Source: Dipylidium caninum
Taxonomy: Eukaryota > Platyhelminthes > Cestoda > Cyclophyllidea > Dipylidiidae
DNA length: 64,000 bases
NCBI GenBank assembly: GCA_017562135.1
Contig: QEYB01000981.1
Coordinates: 434,001-498,000, forward strand
Direction: 5' to 3'
In this document: positions 1 through 13,800 of the stretch, piece by piece
Layout of the letters: every line of letters starts with the position of its first letter
Numbering within the stretch: the first letter of the stretch is position 1
Made by a program: the position numbers and the translations under genes
Notes under the pieces: generated by a model
Told to the model about the DNA's origin: nothing
What the model saw: the letters and a program-made list of their open reading frames with translations, nothing else
Databases searched by the model: none

Positions 1-3000
1 AAGATCACGTCTTAAATAATCCACATTTTTTCAGAGGTGCAGGTTAAAGCATTTATTTGACAGGGAAGAGGAACTGCTAACTTGCCAGTAATCAATAAAT
101 CTCAATCCTTGAACACTTTGAGCAACCTCGTTCGTGCAATGACATGCGAACAGAAGAAGATTACGCGGCTGCACGCGAATAGCGAACCGCATGAATAACG
201 CCGAGTAACAGAGTAGAGCTACATAAGAATGAAATCACTATTGAAAGCGGAGAGATTAGATGCAGCAATGATAGGGAAAAATAAGCGGCATAGTGCAGTC
301 TTTAAAACAGTTGAAACTAAAATTAGGGCACATACCGAATGTCATTTTACCACTGATCAATTCAGGATTCTTTTTGAGATCACCCAAAGCGGCCAGAGGG
401 AGACCCCAATTGGCCACAGGGCCCCAAAAATGCTGCAGTAAGAATTATGACAAACACAAATAAAAATTTTGGGAGAGCATCTTCTTCAAGTATAACAACA
501 TTCAACATATATATTACGCAGAATACTTTTATATATGTTAAGGAAATATTATACAGAGTGATAGCCTAAAATATTTGACGCGTACAGGACGTCAACACTG
601 GCTGTGATTTGGCCAATCTAACAATCTACGAAAAATATCTAATAAAATTGCAATCCAATATATGACATATTTTATGTTAACTTGAACTAATTCATTAAGA
701 ATATGCAAAATATTTTAAACACTTTGACATATCACGAAACTGAAAAACAATCTCACGACGAACTAAGCAATTTAGCTCCATAAAAATGTTCCAAATACAA
801 TAAAATTACCGTGCTGCACAAGTAGTCCCTAAACTCCTTGTTCCACACACGTTGGAAGAGCCGAGCTGCCATCACAATAACTGGACACAAGGGCGCGGTG
901 TAAAACGCGAAAAGTAGAAGTAACTGAATTATTTAAACAAAATGACCTTCAACTGCATAAGATAGTAAGTTCTTCCATCCCTTCCCTTTAAGATAGCTGA
1001 ATTACAATATATTTTAGTTTATTATGTACAATAATGCACTTTGGCGTTAAGTAGATTATATTATACGCATTCAATGTTTTTACTCCCTATCGGAATTTGC
1101 CAAGATTCTAAGCAAGGTTCTAGTCTTAGACGGCCTTTTTCCTGGTAGTATTATTAGGCTGTCAAGAAAGCATATACTTTTACACTACACCAATTTTTTT
1201 CACAAAATCCTGCATGTCGCAACAAATAAAATTGAGGGTTCCCCGATTCCTCAAACCTTTATTACGTTTTATCTTGAAGCGGTTACTTCGTAGACTAGTT
1301 CAACTCCCTCCAATTCTGACAAAGAACAATGAATAGATGATGCTCCAAACACCATTTGAAGCCGAGTAATGTCATCGAGGCGATGCAAAATGCTATTAAA
1401 ACTCAAATATCCACCTGTATTTTAGTCTTAATCCTAATTATTCGTAAAGACAAACAACAAACATTATCCCCCGCAATGAACGCCATGATTTATCGATGCT
1501 CTTTAATTCATTTTAACTTTATAAGGGCTTGACTGATAAAGTTTGTTCTTTTTATTAGCCGTATTTATTCTTTCCAACTACCATCTGTAAAGCTTTCCTT
1601 AAAGTAATAAAAGCCCTTTACAGTCGACTTCCCGACGCTTTTAAACCCACATTGCGAACACCGCCAAGGGCTCATCTTGCGAACTACTGGCCCGTTTGTA
1701 GATTAACCCTAAAACCTTAGTTTTTTTTGACATTATTATTTGCACGAGCTGTGACCTCGTTGCATTTACCCCCTGGCCACTGTCATGAACCCCGGCTGAT
1801 TTTTGACGGTCTAATTGCTGCCTTATATCCATAAGCCTTTCACCTATAAATTCCGCTAAACGCTATAATACTCCTCCACGCAAACTGTCCTGATGCAGCT
1901 ATTCGTGCCCTGACCCCCTTCTTAACACCACATCTGTTATACCATCTTTTTTGCCTTCATTGCGACAAATAAAAAAAATCGAAGCAAGTATAGCTAAATC
2001 AGAACCTATCCAAGTATTATGGACCGCCGAAAGAAGTCTGGGCTTTAGTGATGGCAGAGAACATGCCGAAGACTACTTGATTAGAGTAAGTACAACGTAG
2101 CGGAGTCTAAACCCAATGTACGTTAAAATGACCAGCGACGTAACACGTTCTTAAAAAAAACAACAATTTCGCATATGCCAAAGTTGAGTTCGGACAGCCG
2201 CAATTGTTGGGAACATGCTGATTACTTAGGCGCCTTACGATAATTTGTAGACAGTCAAACAACCACGAAATGCGGAGCAGCCCTTCAATCAGACGGAAGA
2301 ACGCAGCCCACAGCCGAACGGAAAAAAATGTGAATACTTCACTGCCACAATGCCACTCTCCGCCACGAGCTTTGCTCGCATTTAAATGAAGCCCAAGGCT
2401 AGGACATGTACGCTAGATCGAGTTGCTACCCATTTTCGTTTCCAGCCTTTGAGGGTTTACATATGAGTGGTGAAGTCCACCAATGCCAAATTCCCCTAAA
2501 ATTAAACAGAGGGCTGAGAGACTACCACCATTATCCCCACTTCAGTGAAATAACAACCGGAGCCGCGGAGCAGCATCAGCTCAAAATGCATTTAGTAAAA
2601 TAAATTCACTAGGCTGTGAGAAGGTGGAACTGCGAACAATTTAATTTGACCGTAGCAATAACGCATGAATCTGGCCCAACGTAGCTAATCAGCGCTGATC
2701 TGCTTGTCCGTTAAATTTATGACATGCATGCGGTACCCTCGGGAATAAAGTGGATGGCAAGAAGCACTGAATTTGCTACCGGCGCGATCTGCGAGAGATG
2801 ATTCACAGCAGTCCTCACAGTCAATAATGGAAAAAAGTAAATCTGTATTTACCCTACAGTGTGCAAAGTTCCTTGTCAATCAGCCAACTCTATCGGTAGG
2901 AAAAAACTAAAAGAATATCGAGGACAGAATTCAGTCCACATTACCGCGGCATTCGAGTAGACATAAGACCGGGCAGGAGTTGTGGATGAATGGAACTGAG

Positions 3001-3464
3001 TAATATTAACCCAATTAAAAAGATAGCTGCAACTCAGACAGTCACACGCACTCGTACGTACGTACGTTCGCAAGCGCAGGTATAAGCTTTCAGCATTCCA
3101 TCATTCAACACAAACGCACAATGATGCAGTCAATTTGCTGTGCGCGTATGCGCTTGCGAAAACAATGTACATCCACAAAAGAGCGCCAAGACAGGAGGTA
3201 AGGAGTGAAAAGTGGAGAGGGTCATGTGTGACTGAGAAGATGAATGATGCCTCCAACCGCCTCTATTACAAGGAAGTGGCGGTTAAGGAAACAAGAGAGT
3301 AAACTATTTCAATATGTCACCGCGGGGAACGAGGAGAGAGGAGTGAAGTAAAAAGGGCCGGATGGTTCGATGTGGGCAAGGAAGATGGAAATAGAATCCG
3401 ACACACGCACGCACACAAACACACATTTAGCATTGCTGAAGAGACCTATTTTTGAGAGATGAAC
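1..3464. other. Gene-free 5' stretch
   Basis: No exon with recognisable protein similarity, no convincing RNA gene and no long open frame on either strand. The stretch is AT-rich for about 3 kb. It holds a short GTAC alternation near 3054-3068 and a loose CA/AC run near 3400-3425, just downstream of the 3' end of the ZNRF-like gene. It probably includes the 3' UTR of that gene and intergenic DNA. Confidence 0.5.
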
Positions 3465-6400
3465 CTAGTCTCCTGGGTGCTCGGGACACGTCTGCTTCCT
3501 CTGGAACCAAGTATCGATGCATCTAAAACAACAAACAAAGCAGTCATCGTCATGAGAGAAAAAACAAGTCACAATGATTTCACGAATGCTTGAGGCAGTA
3601 AAAAGTATACAGTAAGGACATTCAGTTGCACGATTCTATAACGTCTTGCGCAACCGCATTATAAGAGAACGTTAATGTACCCAGCGCATCGTGTGGCCGA
3701 TGTCGCATGAATTTCAGGTTAGACAAGTAGAAACAATAAGACGACTAAATCGACTCACTTTTTGTGGTAAATACAAAGACAGGGGAGTCGTGCAATGAGA
3801 TCACCAGCCTTCATGTCCTCCAAACAAATGGAGCATTCACCTTTATCCGTTTGGAGGGTATCTTCTGGAGGGGAAAAGACACAACAAAATGACCACGCAG
3901 AAATCACGCATGGGTGCATAGGCGGCGGATGCAAATTCATACGTCCCCGCCCATATGCGCACCGTAGGCGGAGGAAAATAAGGCTTTGGGCAGGAGGGCC
4001 ACTACACTATATCACATGTCACACCCACATGCCGATGTGGGAGAGAAAATAATATGGCTTGACAGCATATCACTGGCAGAAACTTTTAACTATCAAAGGC
4101 TCGAATTCCAGTACCTCGGTGGCAAAGCGCCAGCACTGCCAAAAAAATGAACATTAATGATGATCTAAGTCCTCCATGCTTAAGTTAACACAGGTGTTTC
4201 TTTACGATAAAAGTTGAACATACCAGGAAGACCGCGACTTACCATTGTAGGTTACACGGGGACGGGTTAGACACATGACATAGTGGAGATCATAATCGTC
4301 GTGAGGGATCATGCGTCTACAGAAGATGCACGGCCGATCGCTACCTAGTAAGGTGTAAGGTTACCAAGTTTCAATGTTACCTCGGGTAAGAAGATAAATA
4401 ATATAATCCCACACACACACACAAAATTAACTAAATACATGGCGCCGATGGGACATAAAGTGGATTGGCCGAGTCGTGGGTTATGGAATGCAGCATGTCT
4501 CAGCTGGCGAAGCCCCTGCCCGGCGCACTTTCGGAAATTAAGTACGCAGCCGAACTGCAGACGGCTGGATGATCAAGTACGGGGCGCATTAACGTCTAAT
4601 GCGACATTTAGGCAAGGGCTATGGACGAAAAAGTGGCGGAATAGTAGTGTATGGAGAGTCAGAATAAAAGGAGACACCAAGAAGCATAACCATAGGGCTT
4701 AATAGTTTTTTTCGTGGCGAGAGAAAAAATGACGGAAATATAGTGGAGCACGAGGACCTGCGAAGAATTAGGAGAGATTTCAAGAAAACAAGGTCTTGAA
4801 GTCAAGATAGAGTTACGGGTGAGGAGAGACACCACTCCCGTATTCCGTGACCCTGTTGAAAAGAAATTATGCCACAGTAACTGACCGATTAGATGATCAT
4901 TGACATTAGGGAAATGGAAAACAATGTGTAATGCCACGAGGCAAGAAAGTTTGCAAGGGGTTTCATAATGTTATAATGATAATGACGGGAAAAAAAATTG
5001 GGCCGGAATTAAGGAGAATAGTTAGTTAGATTCAACAAGCAGAAAATTATGTTATGTGAAGAGCGGATAATCGCAGCGCAAATTGTGACGTCGCTCAATT
5101 CATTCCAACCAACTCCGTTCACACATTCTCAAACAATATTCTTCGTTTATACGAATTTAGCCATCATTTTCGTGACAACACAGTGGCAACTAGCGAATTT
5201 GTACTATAAACTCCATTTCTGATCACTTTGAAGCAAATGACCCTGTGCTATTCTCGCATTATTTCTGCCAACTACGAAAAATTCAAAAAATGTAGAGTAT
5301 TCAAACCACGTAAGCAAGACGGAAATATTTCGACTAGTGAAGGTGACGGGCCACCAGCGCTCACGCGATACCCTCAAAATTAGTGAGAAACAGAACGTGA
5401 ATATTTGGGCAAGTGAAGTTCACTGATTTACTCTCAAGGTGGTATCGGAAGTAAGTTTCGTAATTTCGGTATATTCTGGACCGGATCAGAGCGCTGAAAA
5501 CATCGGCAAGAAATAACTACCATTTAGTTTAGTTCATCACACGCACACGTCTGCAACTCCCGCTCCTTAACTAATAACTGCAATTTCCAGAATAAACTGT
5601 AATAAATATCTTTTCAATGAAGCTTGGGATAAAGAAAAGACGCGACTTCAATCAAGATTTCACATCTTGATTTATAGTCATTACAGCTTCTTGATAGAAA
5701 ACCACCCTAAAGGGTACACATATTGACACGGAATGGATTGTTGAGATCCGACAAAAAGATAAGAAAACTTGCCATAAAATAACTCCATCAGTCAAAAGAA
5801 AAAAACAACCTGTCTTTGTAGGTAGTCTATAAATTACAACTTTTGTTAACTATGCTTACTACATGCGGGAAACCGAGAGGGAGAATTAGTGAAATGAGAG
5901 GTTTCGCATACGCCCAAGTGGGAACAGACTAACGATTACTATTATAACATGAATAAATTCTCTGATGGCAAAGTGGCTCAAGGAGAACGCAGCGCAGTCC
6001 TACTTTGGCCTTGCACAAAACCAGCGGGAGCGAAGATTAAAATGCACAAACGAAGGAACCGTAATGTATATAGTAGGTGGGTCACTGGAGGATGAATTAT
6101 GCATTTATTCACTCATAAAGGGGAAAAAAATGTAGGTTACCGAGGAAAGTAGTGTGAAATCGAACTTGGCAAGAAAAAATGTAATTACCCGGACAGGAAG
6201 GCAACAATTGAAACAGTAAACCGAATTCAGGAAACTGAATGACAAGATGAGTAGATAAAAGAAATTTATTAGACTGACGTTACGTTCTATAGAATCTCGA
6301 AGGAAAATACTGTTAAGGGAATTTCCCCTAAAGCCGGATCGAAGACAACAGATAAGCATCTCAAGGTTGACTATGTAACTTTTATTACTGCTTCGGTAGT

Positions 6401-8026
6401 TTCCAACAGCAGGAAGGATGTACTTCCCTGCAGGCAAAATACGCCAAATATACTCAACATTCAATTCGCATAAATTCTTAGAAAGATCAAGATAAAAGTT
6501 TCATAGTTTGCACAAAATTACCGCGATTAATGTGAATGAAAATCCTAATGAGCGCTCTTGAATAGTGAACAAAATTTCCTTCGACACTTTGAGTCCCAAT
6601 TACCCAAGTGAAATAATAAAACTTCTCCGAACTCGTCAAGAGAGCAATATCAATGAACAGGTGAGCATTAGGTTTCAATACCCAAAAATAAGTGTGGTTT
6701 AAAAGCATAACTGGAAATCGACTTCACATGTAGCATAGTGACAATCAAAGAGGCGAGAGATGTCGTATGCGCTTGAGAAAAATCACAGCGCAAAAATACT
6801 TTTCAAAACAATGACAAGGTGGTACAAAGCTGATACCACGACAAAAATCTGCAGGTGTTGGAGTGAAAATAGTTACTAAACGCAAAAGTTTATATATCTA
6901 TCAATGTGAAATTATAAAACTAAGTCATTGACAGGTGCGAAAGTTTAAAAACCGAGAAAAGATTGAATTTACATAGCAGCTGCATTGCGAACTGAAAGTT
7001 TCCATCCATTTGGAGAACTACGCAAACCGAAAACGCCAACGAAAAGTGAGTAAAATTCAAGTCTAACGATATTCTACAATGAAAAATCCAACATATGGAA
7101 TTGACTTGAGTAAGATTTTAGAAAAAAAATCGAGAGAGCAATGGGTTGTAACTAAACCAAATAGTGATATTATTTTTCACAAAGGTTAATACACTTAAAT
7201 TAATCCTGTTTATTCCAAATTTGAAAAAAGAAGATAATCAAGCAGGAGACGGATGATAAATTATCTAGAAGCCAATACGGAGAGACAACTCGCAAATTAC
7301 GTTAGCGCGAGTGTAAATTAAAAAGATAAGCTAAAAAACTAGTAAATGCAGAGCAGGGGGGAGGGGTGGAAAATACAACGTACCGCTAAGTAAAAGAAGA
7401 CTTTCTGGCCATTGGCGCCTTCGGTGGGGAGAGGAAGATGAGGCGGCAGCGAGCGAAAGGAGCACCTGTCTTCTAACGGCAGAAAGACGCTCCTCAAGTC
7501 CTTCGTCATCAAAAACATTGGCGGCGGAGGCAGATCCAGACGAGCGTTGACGACCGCCACTTCTCCGACTCCTATGACTCCTCCCAAGCGATGCGCCTTC
7601 AATGCTTGCGATTAAATTTTCCGCATCTATTACCGATACAGGACGTGCCCGACCACTCGTCTCACCACCCTCAGCCACGGAACCGCGATATGCGCGCAGA
7701 AGCCGGATGATTCGAGGATCGTCAGGGGAGATTACACCTCCATTAGCCTCAATTTCGGCAATAAGACGATCAAGCAAAAGTCCAGGAGGTGCGTTATGAC
7801 CGGTGTGGCCGTGTACGCGACGGGTACGACGACCCGAACTAAAACCTGCCCCATCTGTAGTTAAACCAATTGCCGCAGTATGTTGGTGATTGTGGGAAAC
7901 ACTTCTGGTTCGCGGGGCTGTAGCTGGGGAAATGGATCGACGGTGCTGATGAGAGTGAGAACCAAGACGTTCAGGAGTGGTGACGTCTGAGGAATCAAAA
8001 CGAGGGCTGCTCATACGTAAACCCAT
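3465..8026 (-). CDS. ZNRF: ZNRF1/ZNRF2-type RING E3 ubiquitin ligase
   Basis: Four exons: 7384-8026, 4243-4344, 3759-3864, 3465-3522; 909 nt, 302 aa, all junction phases agree and introns are GT-AG. Exon 1 starts with ATG then Gly (MGLRMSS), as in ZNRF1/2 whose Gly2 is myristoylated; the rest of it is a long Ser/Arg/His-rich low-complexity region. Residues about 219-240 form the family's first zinc finger (PCIFC ... HYVMC). The C-terminal RING reads ECSICLED ... RLPCLCIYHKKCIDTWF ... CPEHPGD, nearly the ZNRF consensus, and stops right after it as in the family. Known role: E3 ligases at endosomal, lysosomal and presynaptic membranes. The N-terminal region is longer than in human ZNRF1 (227 aa). 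The 3 kb intron 1 dominates the gene. Identity of the family is firm; ZNRF1 versus ZNRF2 is not decided. Confidence 0.9.
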
Positions 8027-9005
8027 TTTTTGATAGAAGACTGTTTATGGACCGGAACCGAGTTTTTTCAGAGCCAAGCGATCAAAATAGGCCAGCATCT
8101 GAGATTAAGGGAATTAGGATTAAGGAATCAGAATTCGAATATTACTATCGTTACGACAACAAGTTGCCACATGAAAGGAGAGAAAATTCCATCTGATTCC
8201 TCAAAATAGGGATACAAAAGGCAACTACAGCAGCCCAACAATGGACAAAAAGTTCATTAAAGTTATAACCAAAATAGGTTGCAGCTAAAGTCAAATATCG
8301 ACTGAAAATAATTCGCTAGAAAACGTAACAAAATTTGTCCTAGTGGAATGCTCTTTAGACCAAAAATGTTAACAGTGTCACATGAAACTAACCAACCAAC
8401 CAAGGCAAAACGAAAACCCCACTGGTAATGCACTCTCGTATTTGGAAATAGCGGCACGTTAACCAAATGCATAAAAGCAAGTTAGCTAGATACTAAATTA
8501 GTAAATTCATCATCTTAAGCGCAAAAGTTTTGGGTTCAAAGAAATTTTGATATGATAATATTACTGTAGGAGTTCCAACTGATGGGTTATACCAAGGCCA
8601 TTGTGTAGGTTTAGATGTGTAACCAATAGATTGCGGAAGACATAGTTTGAGTCGCTTTCATTTCTTGCAAAGATTACCGTAAACCTGACTTGGTGAGGCT
8701 TCCCCAGAGGCGGCAACTGTATGCAAAAACTTGATGTTACCGTTATACGTGGATTAAATTTCTTTTCGTTTACTTTACAAACTGAAAAAAAGAAAGCATA
8801 ATAATATGTACCAATGGTAACATCTGAGTTAGTTTGTTATCAGGAAAGTTTCGCGAAATTGCTGGTCTACTGGGCTGTTCTTATGCCTCGATACATAGCC
8901 ATCTCTTACATTCCACAGAGTTTATAAAATCTGCGAAATAATGCCAGAATTTCATTGAGACAGTTTTAATGGCCAAGAGCTATTGCACGCGGTGTATTTT
9001 TTTAC
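8027..9005. other. Intergenic, putative promoter side of the ZNRF-like gene
   Basis: No supported gene. The stretch lies immediately upstream of the ZNRF-like start codon and ends where the dispersed 1.1 kb element begins. No clear TATA box was seen. Confidence 0.4.
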
Positions 9006-10105
9006 TGTTTTATTGCGCGATTTCATCCACGAACATGCAACCCAACCGGTGGATACTTCACAATCCATATCGCCGCACCACAACTGTTGCCAGTGTGGTC
9101 GCCGCTCAAACAGCAACGCATCATTCAACCAATTATAATCACTGTAAGGCAGTAGAAACTAAGCATCTTGTCCAAAGAACTGAACACTCTTAACGCACTC
9201 TCACTGCCTCACCACTTCCTCCCTACTTCCGCCTCCTTCCCCCCGCCCACCCTCGCATTCTCCTCATACTGGGATCGTCTTCACTCAGATGCCACTATGC
9301 CAAACCGACTACATCTCCGGTGGCCTTGTACTTCAGTCATTGTGGTCTCATGCACTATTCCCCAGGCCGATCACTCATCACCGAGTAACCATGACTCCTG
9401 TGTGTAACATCCATGGAAGTCAGCAATCTCCCCCTGGCGCAAGTATCCCTCGACCCTCGCATAATCGGGGTGCCCTGCATGTGGTTCTTCTGACCTTTGA
9501 AGCAATACTACCAGAGTCCGCTGAACTGCGAATTCACTGATAAAACTCTCTTCTTTGGTTGTACAACAAGAGGAAATGACATTTTCTGTCGGTGCTGCTT
9601 CATGTCTCACTACATTGTTCATTGGGGTGAGCAATATGGTGTAGATGCCATCAAAGCTTAAATGTTTCGAGTGTTTTCGACGGTTGGTGAGAAGATGCGT
9701 CTCGTGTTTGGTAGGAAAGGATGACTTAGAAGCAACGTGGGAACAGACTGTCGGTTCTTCACGTATTCTTTGTCTTCCTTTTAAAGACTCTCTAATACCG
9801 GAGGCAAGTTGTTAGCAGCAGAGATGGAATTTTAAAGAAATGAGGTGAATTAGAAATGCCTAACTTGCCTCTGCAAAAGTGAGAGGGTTCTTCCTAGGCC
9901 AATTTCCTCCATGGTCGCAGACCTAATATAATAAACCGAGTGGTTAGTTTTGACTTTGGCTGATGTGTTGAGTAGAAATGTGCCATCAAAACAGTTAAAT
10001 TCTCAGCAATTTCATCTCCACTCGCATAATAAGACAACATAAATTGGCATGAAAATGTGTACTTTTTCACTTGATGCCTTCTCCTCACCAACCTAGCCAT
10101 ATTGA
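9006..10105 (-). mobile_element. Unclassified 1.1 kb dispersed element, copy 1
   Basis: This segment reads, on the minus strand, as a near copy of 26417-27517 on the plus strand. The first 180 bp (9925-10105) look identical in both copies and encode the same peptide beginning MARLVRRRHQVKKYTFSC; later parts differ by scattered substitutions and small indels, and similarity fades near 9006. A second shared open frame on the minus strand (about 9371-9634) reads through to GCYTQESWLLGDE. I do not recognise a transposase, reverse transcriptase or terminal repeat. It could be a non-autonomous transposon, a retrotransposon fragment or a recently duplicated unit. Confidence 0.6.
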
Positions 10106-10828
10106 GTAAAGATTGAAATTCAAATCCCGCCGAATTATTTTTCAAAAAATACCTTTCCAAGATCCTCGAAGTTGTCCTTTGTATCTCCGACGCTGGGTTG
10201 CTGAAAGGAGAGGCTTTTTCTATCAAACGGTATTATGGGCTGAGTCCTGAGCCGAGGGGACAAAGTGCGGTCAAAAGTACTCGGAATTGTTGTCTGGTAG
10301 AAAGCGCAGTCAACCACTGGCCAATTCCACCACACTCACCTGAGTTACTGAAACGTTGTCCGGCGTGTCCTGCTGGAAATGGGGAAAAGTGGCAAGTGAG
10401 AAGGGTAAGGAAGTGATGATCATCCTATTACAGAGAGGATATAAGGGAAAGTGCGGTGGTGTGGCAGTCAAATTGGGCATCCACAAAGACCGCGTGAGGG
10501 TGAGAATTAAAGTAGGTGGTTAGTCAAACCTGCGTAACTTGGGTTCTGGCGGAAGCGGCGTCGCAGAGGTGATGGATATCATCGAGCAGTCTTTCGAATG
10601 CCGTCGAAGAAGGCGGCACGTTGAGCCACTTGTCGTGCAGTTTCTATAAGGCGGCGAAGAGCACGTTCAGCATGCCGTGCAGCCGATTTGAGAGGTCGAA
10701 GTGGGGAGCATTCAGACCAAGATTTTTTACCTAACTTGGCGAAGTGACCAAAGTGAAGACGATTAAGTAATCGGGGCCTAATGTTAATGGCCCGTTTTTC
10801 AGAGTCACTTTGCAATATTTCAGACGCC

Positions 10829-13800
10829 CTATGTCTTGTAGGAAGGTTTTGATTTCAAAAGTAACGTGAAAATCACATTACAAACGACTGTGTGCACCTT
10901 GACTTGTTCCTCGAGGCTGTCCACCCTTGAGAGTGTTTTCGTCGGCAACATGATCTTTAGCGAATTTCGAAGACGACTTGAGGCTGTCTCGAAGACTGCA
11001 ATGGAGCGACGACGAACTGATGATGCCGCCTCACGCGTTCTTGGTGCCTGCGGACATGAGAATTGAAGGAGTCTTTTTAGCTACACCAAATGTGTCTTCC
11101 CTGGTATTTTCCCTTACTTTGAATATTCGCCTCCTCCGTTAACAGGTGAATGGTGGGAAATTTGAGTGCATGAAAAGATTTTGCCTTGCTGTTCCACTCC
11201 TGGGCAACACGCCGTGAGTCAATGAGTGGAAAAGCGTTGTCAGTGAGTTGAATGAAAAGGAGACATGGTGGCGTTCATGGAAAAGCTCCCCCAACCCTCG
11301 GAATAAGACCAACCATGACAGAATAGAGCTGACGAATAACCCTCATCCCAATTGGAAATGAAGTCTTGGAATAGTTTATGCATAAGGGGGCATTTAGATG
11401 TTCATTCAATGACAAGTGGGGAAAAAAGTCCCCGGTGGTGTATGCGGACGATCGTAATGGAGGCGGAGGTAAAGCTTACCCGCTGCTCCGCACTCTCCGC
11501 GGCTCCCTGATCGCTGAAGACAAGGAAGGTGATGCAGTCTCTTTCCAGGTAGTTCAGGTGCTCCGCGGTGACACTTTTGAAGGTGACCTGACGACTGTGC
11601 GCGAGGACCAACTCGGTGGCGTCCTCGCCGGCCTCGCCCTCGACAAGCCGGACAGTCGTCTGCTGCTCCTCCTTGAATACGCGGTAGCGTAGCGACGTCC
11701 GTGTCTTGTTCCCCAGCCCTGGCAGGCTTATCTTAGTCACAGCAACCTACGAAAAATGAAAATTCGCACCGCTCACAGCATGTATTCCACTTGCAAATGT
11801 GGCATTTGGCCGTCTCCTCTTGGCCAAACGCGGCGGCAGTGGTCTTCTCGGACATCACATCCATTGCTTGGTACCCACAAGGTAGGGCAAACCCCGAATG
11901 ATGGTGTGCGGTTCCTGAATTACCATAGAAGATTTCCAGCTTCTCCGTAAGAAGAGAATTGGACGGTCACCCGAAAAAAGAAGGCGATGCAGGATTCATC
12001 ACCCTCCAACTCCATGAGATGACAGTTGGGAGATAAATGAAGCCCAGTGAATTGGGAAATACATTAGGTCTGCCGGAGAGTTGCATCGTTTTTGGAATAA
12101 ATTTAAGTTCACTTTTCCCTTGCCCCAAAGTAAACCTTGCCAGCGTAAGGGCACTTTGACTATCCTACATTTTTTCCTAATGTTTCGCCTTTTAATGCCA
12201 AAAATTGGAACACCTCTTGATTGACATCGTTTTCACTTTTGATTTTTTTGGCATTCAAACAATGCTGCAGCGGCAAACACAAGTGGCAGTGGGAGAGCCG
12301 GTTACAAGAGAATTGTCCAGCCTGTTTCTGCCACTTTTGGCAGGTCGGAAAAATCGCTGGCCCCTTTTCTTCAACTGCTGACATTTCTCCTCCGAATTGA
12401 GCTTATCGTTTGACTTTAACGGCTCACCTGGCATTCGTCCTCGAATGTCCCTCCAAACACACACACACACCCTACAACCTTCCCTTATTCACAGTCACTC
12501 TTGTTCTTAGAAGTGGAAAGGCCAAGCGTTCCGGCTCCACGATATGCCCCTTTCCTCACGCTTTTTGCGCAGATGTCCGGTTCACGAAGGCCTCGATTGT
12601 GCTCCGACCAAGCAGCGATGTGCACATGGCGTCTTGATCATCAAAATTCTTCCCTCTTCATTCATGTGGCACGCACTTTTAATATTTCCACATGAATCCT
12701 ATCCTCCACATTGGATCCAAAATGATTTTCTGCGCTGCACTAACCCTTTCCACGATCTCCCATGTCCTTGGAAAAGGTGCTCGATCCAACATGGTCTCAC
12801 CAACATCGTCGTAGACGAAAGACGGTCGCCCCGGGACGTGGATTATCGCAAAGGTCAAAATCGTCTGTTCCCGATTCTTCTAACCATCATCTGCATGTCC
12901 TATCTGAAAATTGAGCCTTCGCTAAACACGTCCAGTAAATTTCTACATGCTTCTGTAGCATTTCTTCCATGATGAAATTCACCAAAATGGGTTCACCATG
13001 GCCAAATGAACATGTTCTACCTGTCGAACATTGTTGGCATAGAAACGGACAGAATCTTCACGTAAGACCTTATAATTTGGCCACGCGGTTCACAGACGAC
13101 AATCAAACATCGAAGGGTGGGAGTACCTTGAAGGAGAAGGGCTTGCCAAGCAGTTTTTGGGGGTTTTCGACGAAAAGGCTCTCCGGACCGTCGGGCGCAG
13201 GCACATCGCCCGAGGCGAGGCAGGGCTGGAGGCTCACTGCCACCCTCCCGATCGAATGACCGTCGAGATCGCTTATTTCCACTCGGTCGGTGTAGTCGAG
13301 GCCGTAGGCGAGAGGCTCCAAAAATGCGGGCGCGAATCCCAACAGGAGTGGTTCTAATGCATCCCAAAAAGGATCGTCCTCCGCGTTTACCGCTGTCTGT
13401 AGCCCCTCGCCGCTCTCGAAGACCTGATACATCTCCTGGTTGGCGAAAAAAGCTGTTATGTTCACAGACGACAGAGGTAGTTGTATACCATAGTGCAAAT
13501 ATCTTCAGAATTACGTGCCCACGGCAGTAATCAACCGTTGTTACTCATTTCCTGTTAGCATAAAGTTTGTCGAGGAAAGTCAACCTTAAAAACCGCGTTA
13601 GGCGGGAGAACACCGAAGCTGGAGGGCCTCGCAAACAGACCAATTCTCCTGCAAATGACCGCATCACGCAGACCGAGGAGGCACGAAACTGCGATACGCC
13701 TCAGTTTTTTTTCTTAGCGCCTCGTAGTCGTGTGGGCACTCGTCTCTTTGCCTCGGTTTGCGAGCGCGTACCTGAATGAGGAAGCGACGGGCCAGGAATT

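Noticed and set aside
4080..4130. Possible tRNA B box (GGCTCGAATTCC)
   Set aside because: No A box at tRNA distance and no cloverleaf; it lies in a ZNRF intron.
6105..6464. 119-codon minus-strand hydrophobic frame
   Set aside because: It lies in the long first intron of the ZNRF-like gene, is AT-rich, and the surrounding exons splice without it.
10579..10815. Arg/Ala-rich frame downstream of the kinesin, a possible last exon
   Set aside because: No acceptor joins it in phase to the 10898 donor, and the preceding exon reads to a stop at 10829.
12544..12972. 142-codon plus-strand frame
   Set aside because: It lies in a kinesin intron (11732-13126), on the opposite strand, with no recognisable motif.
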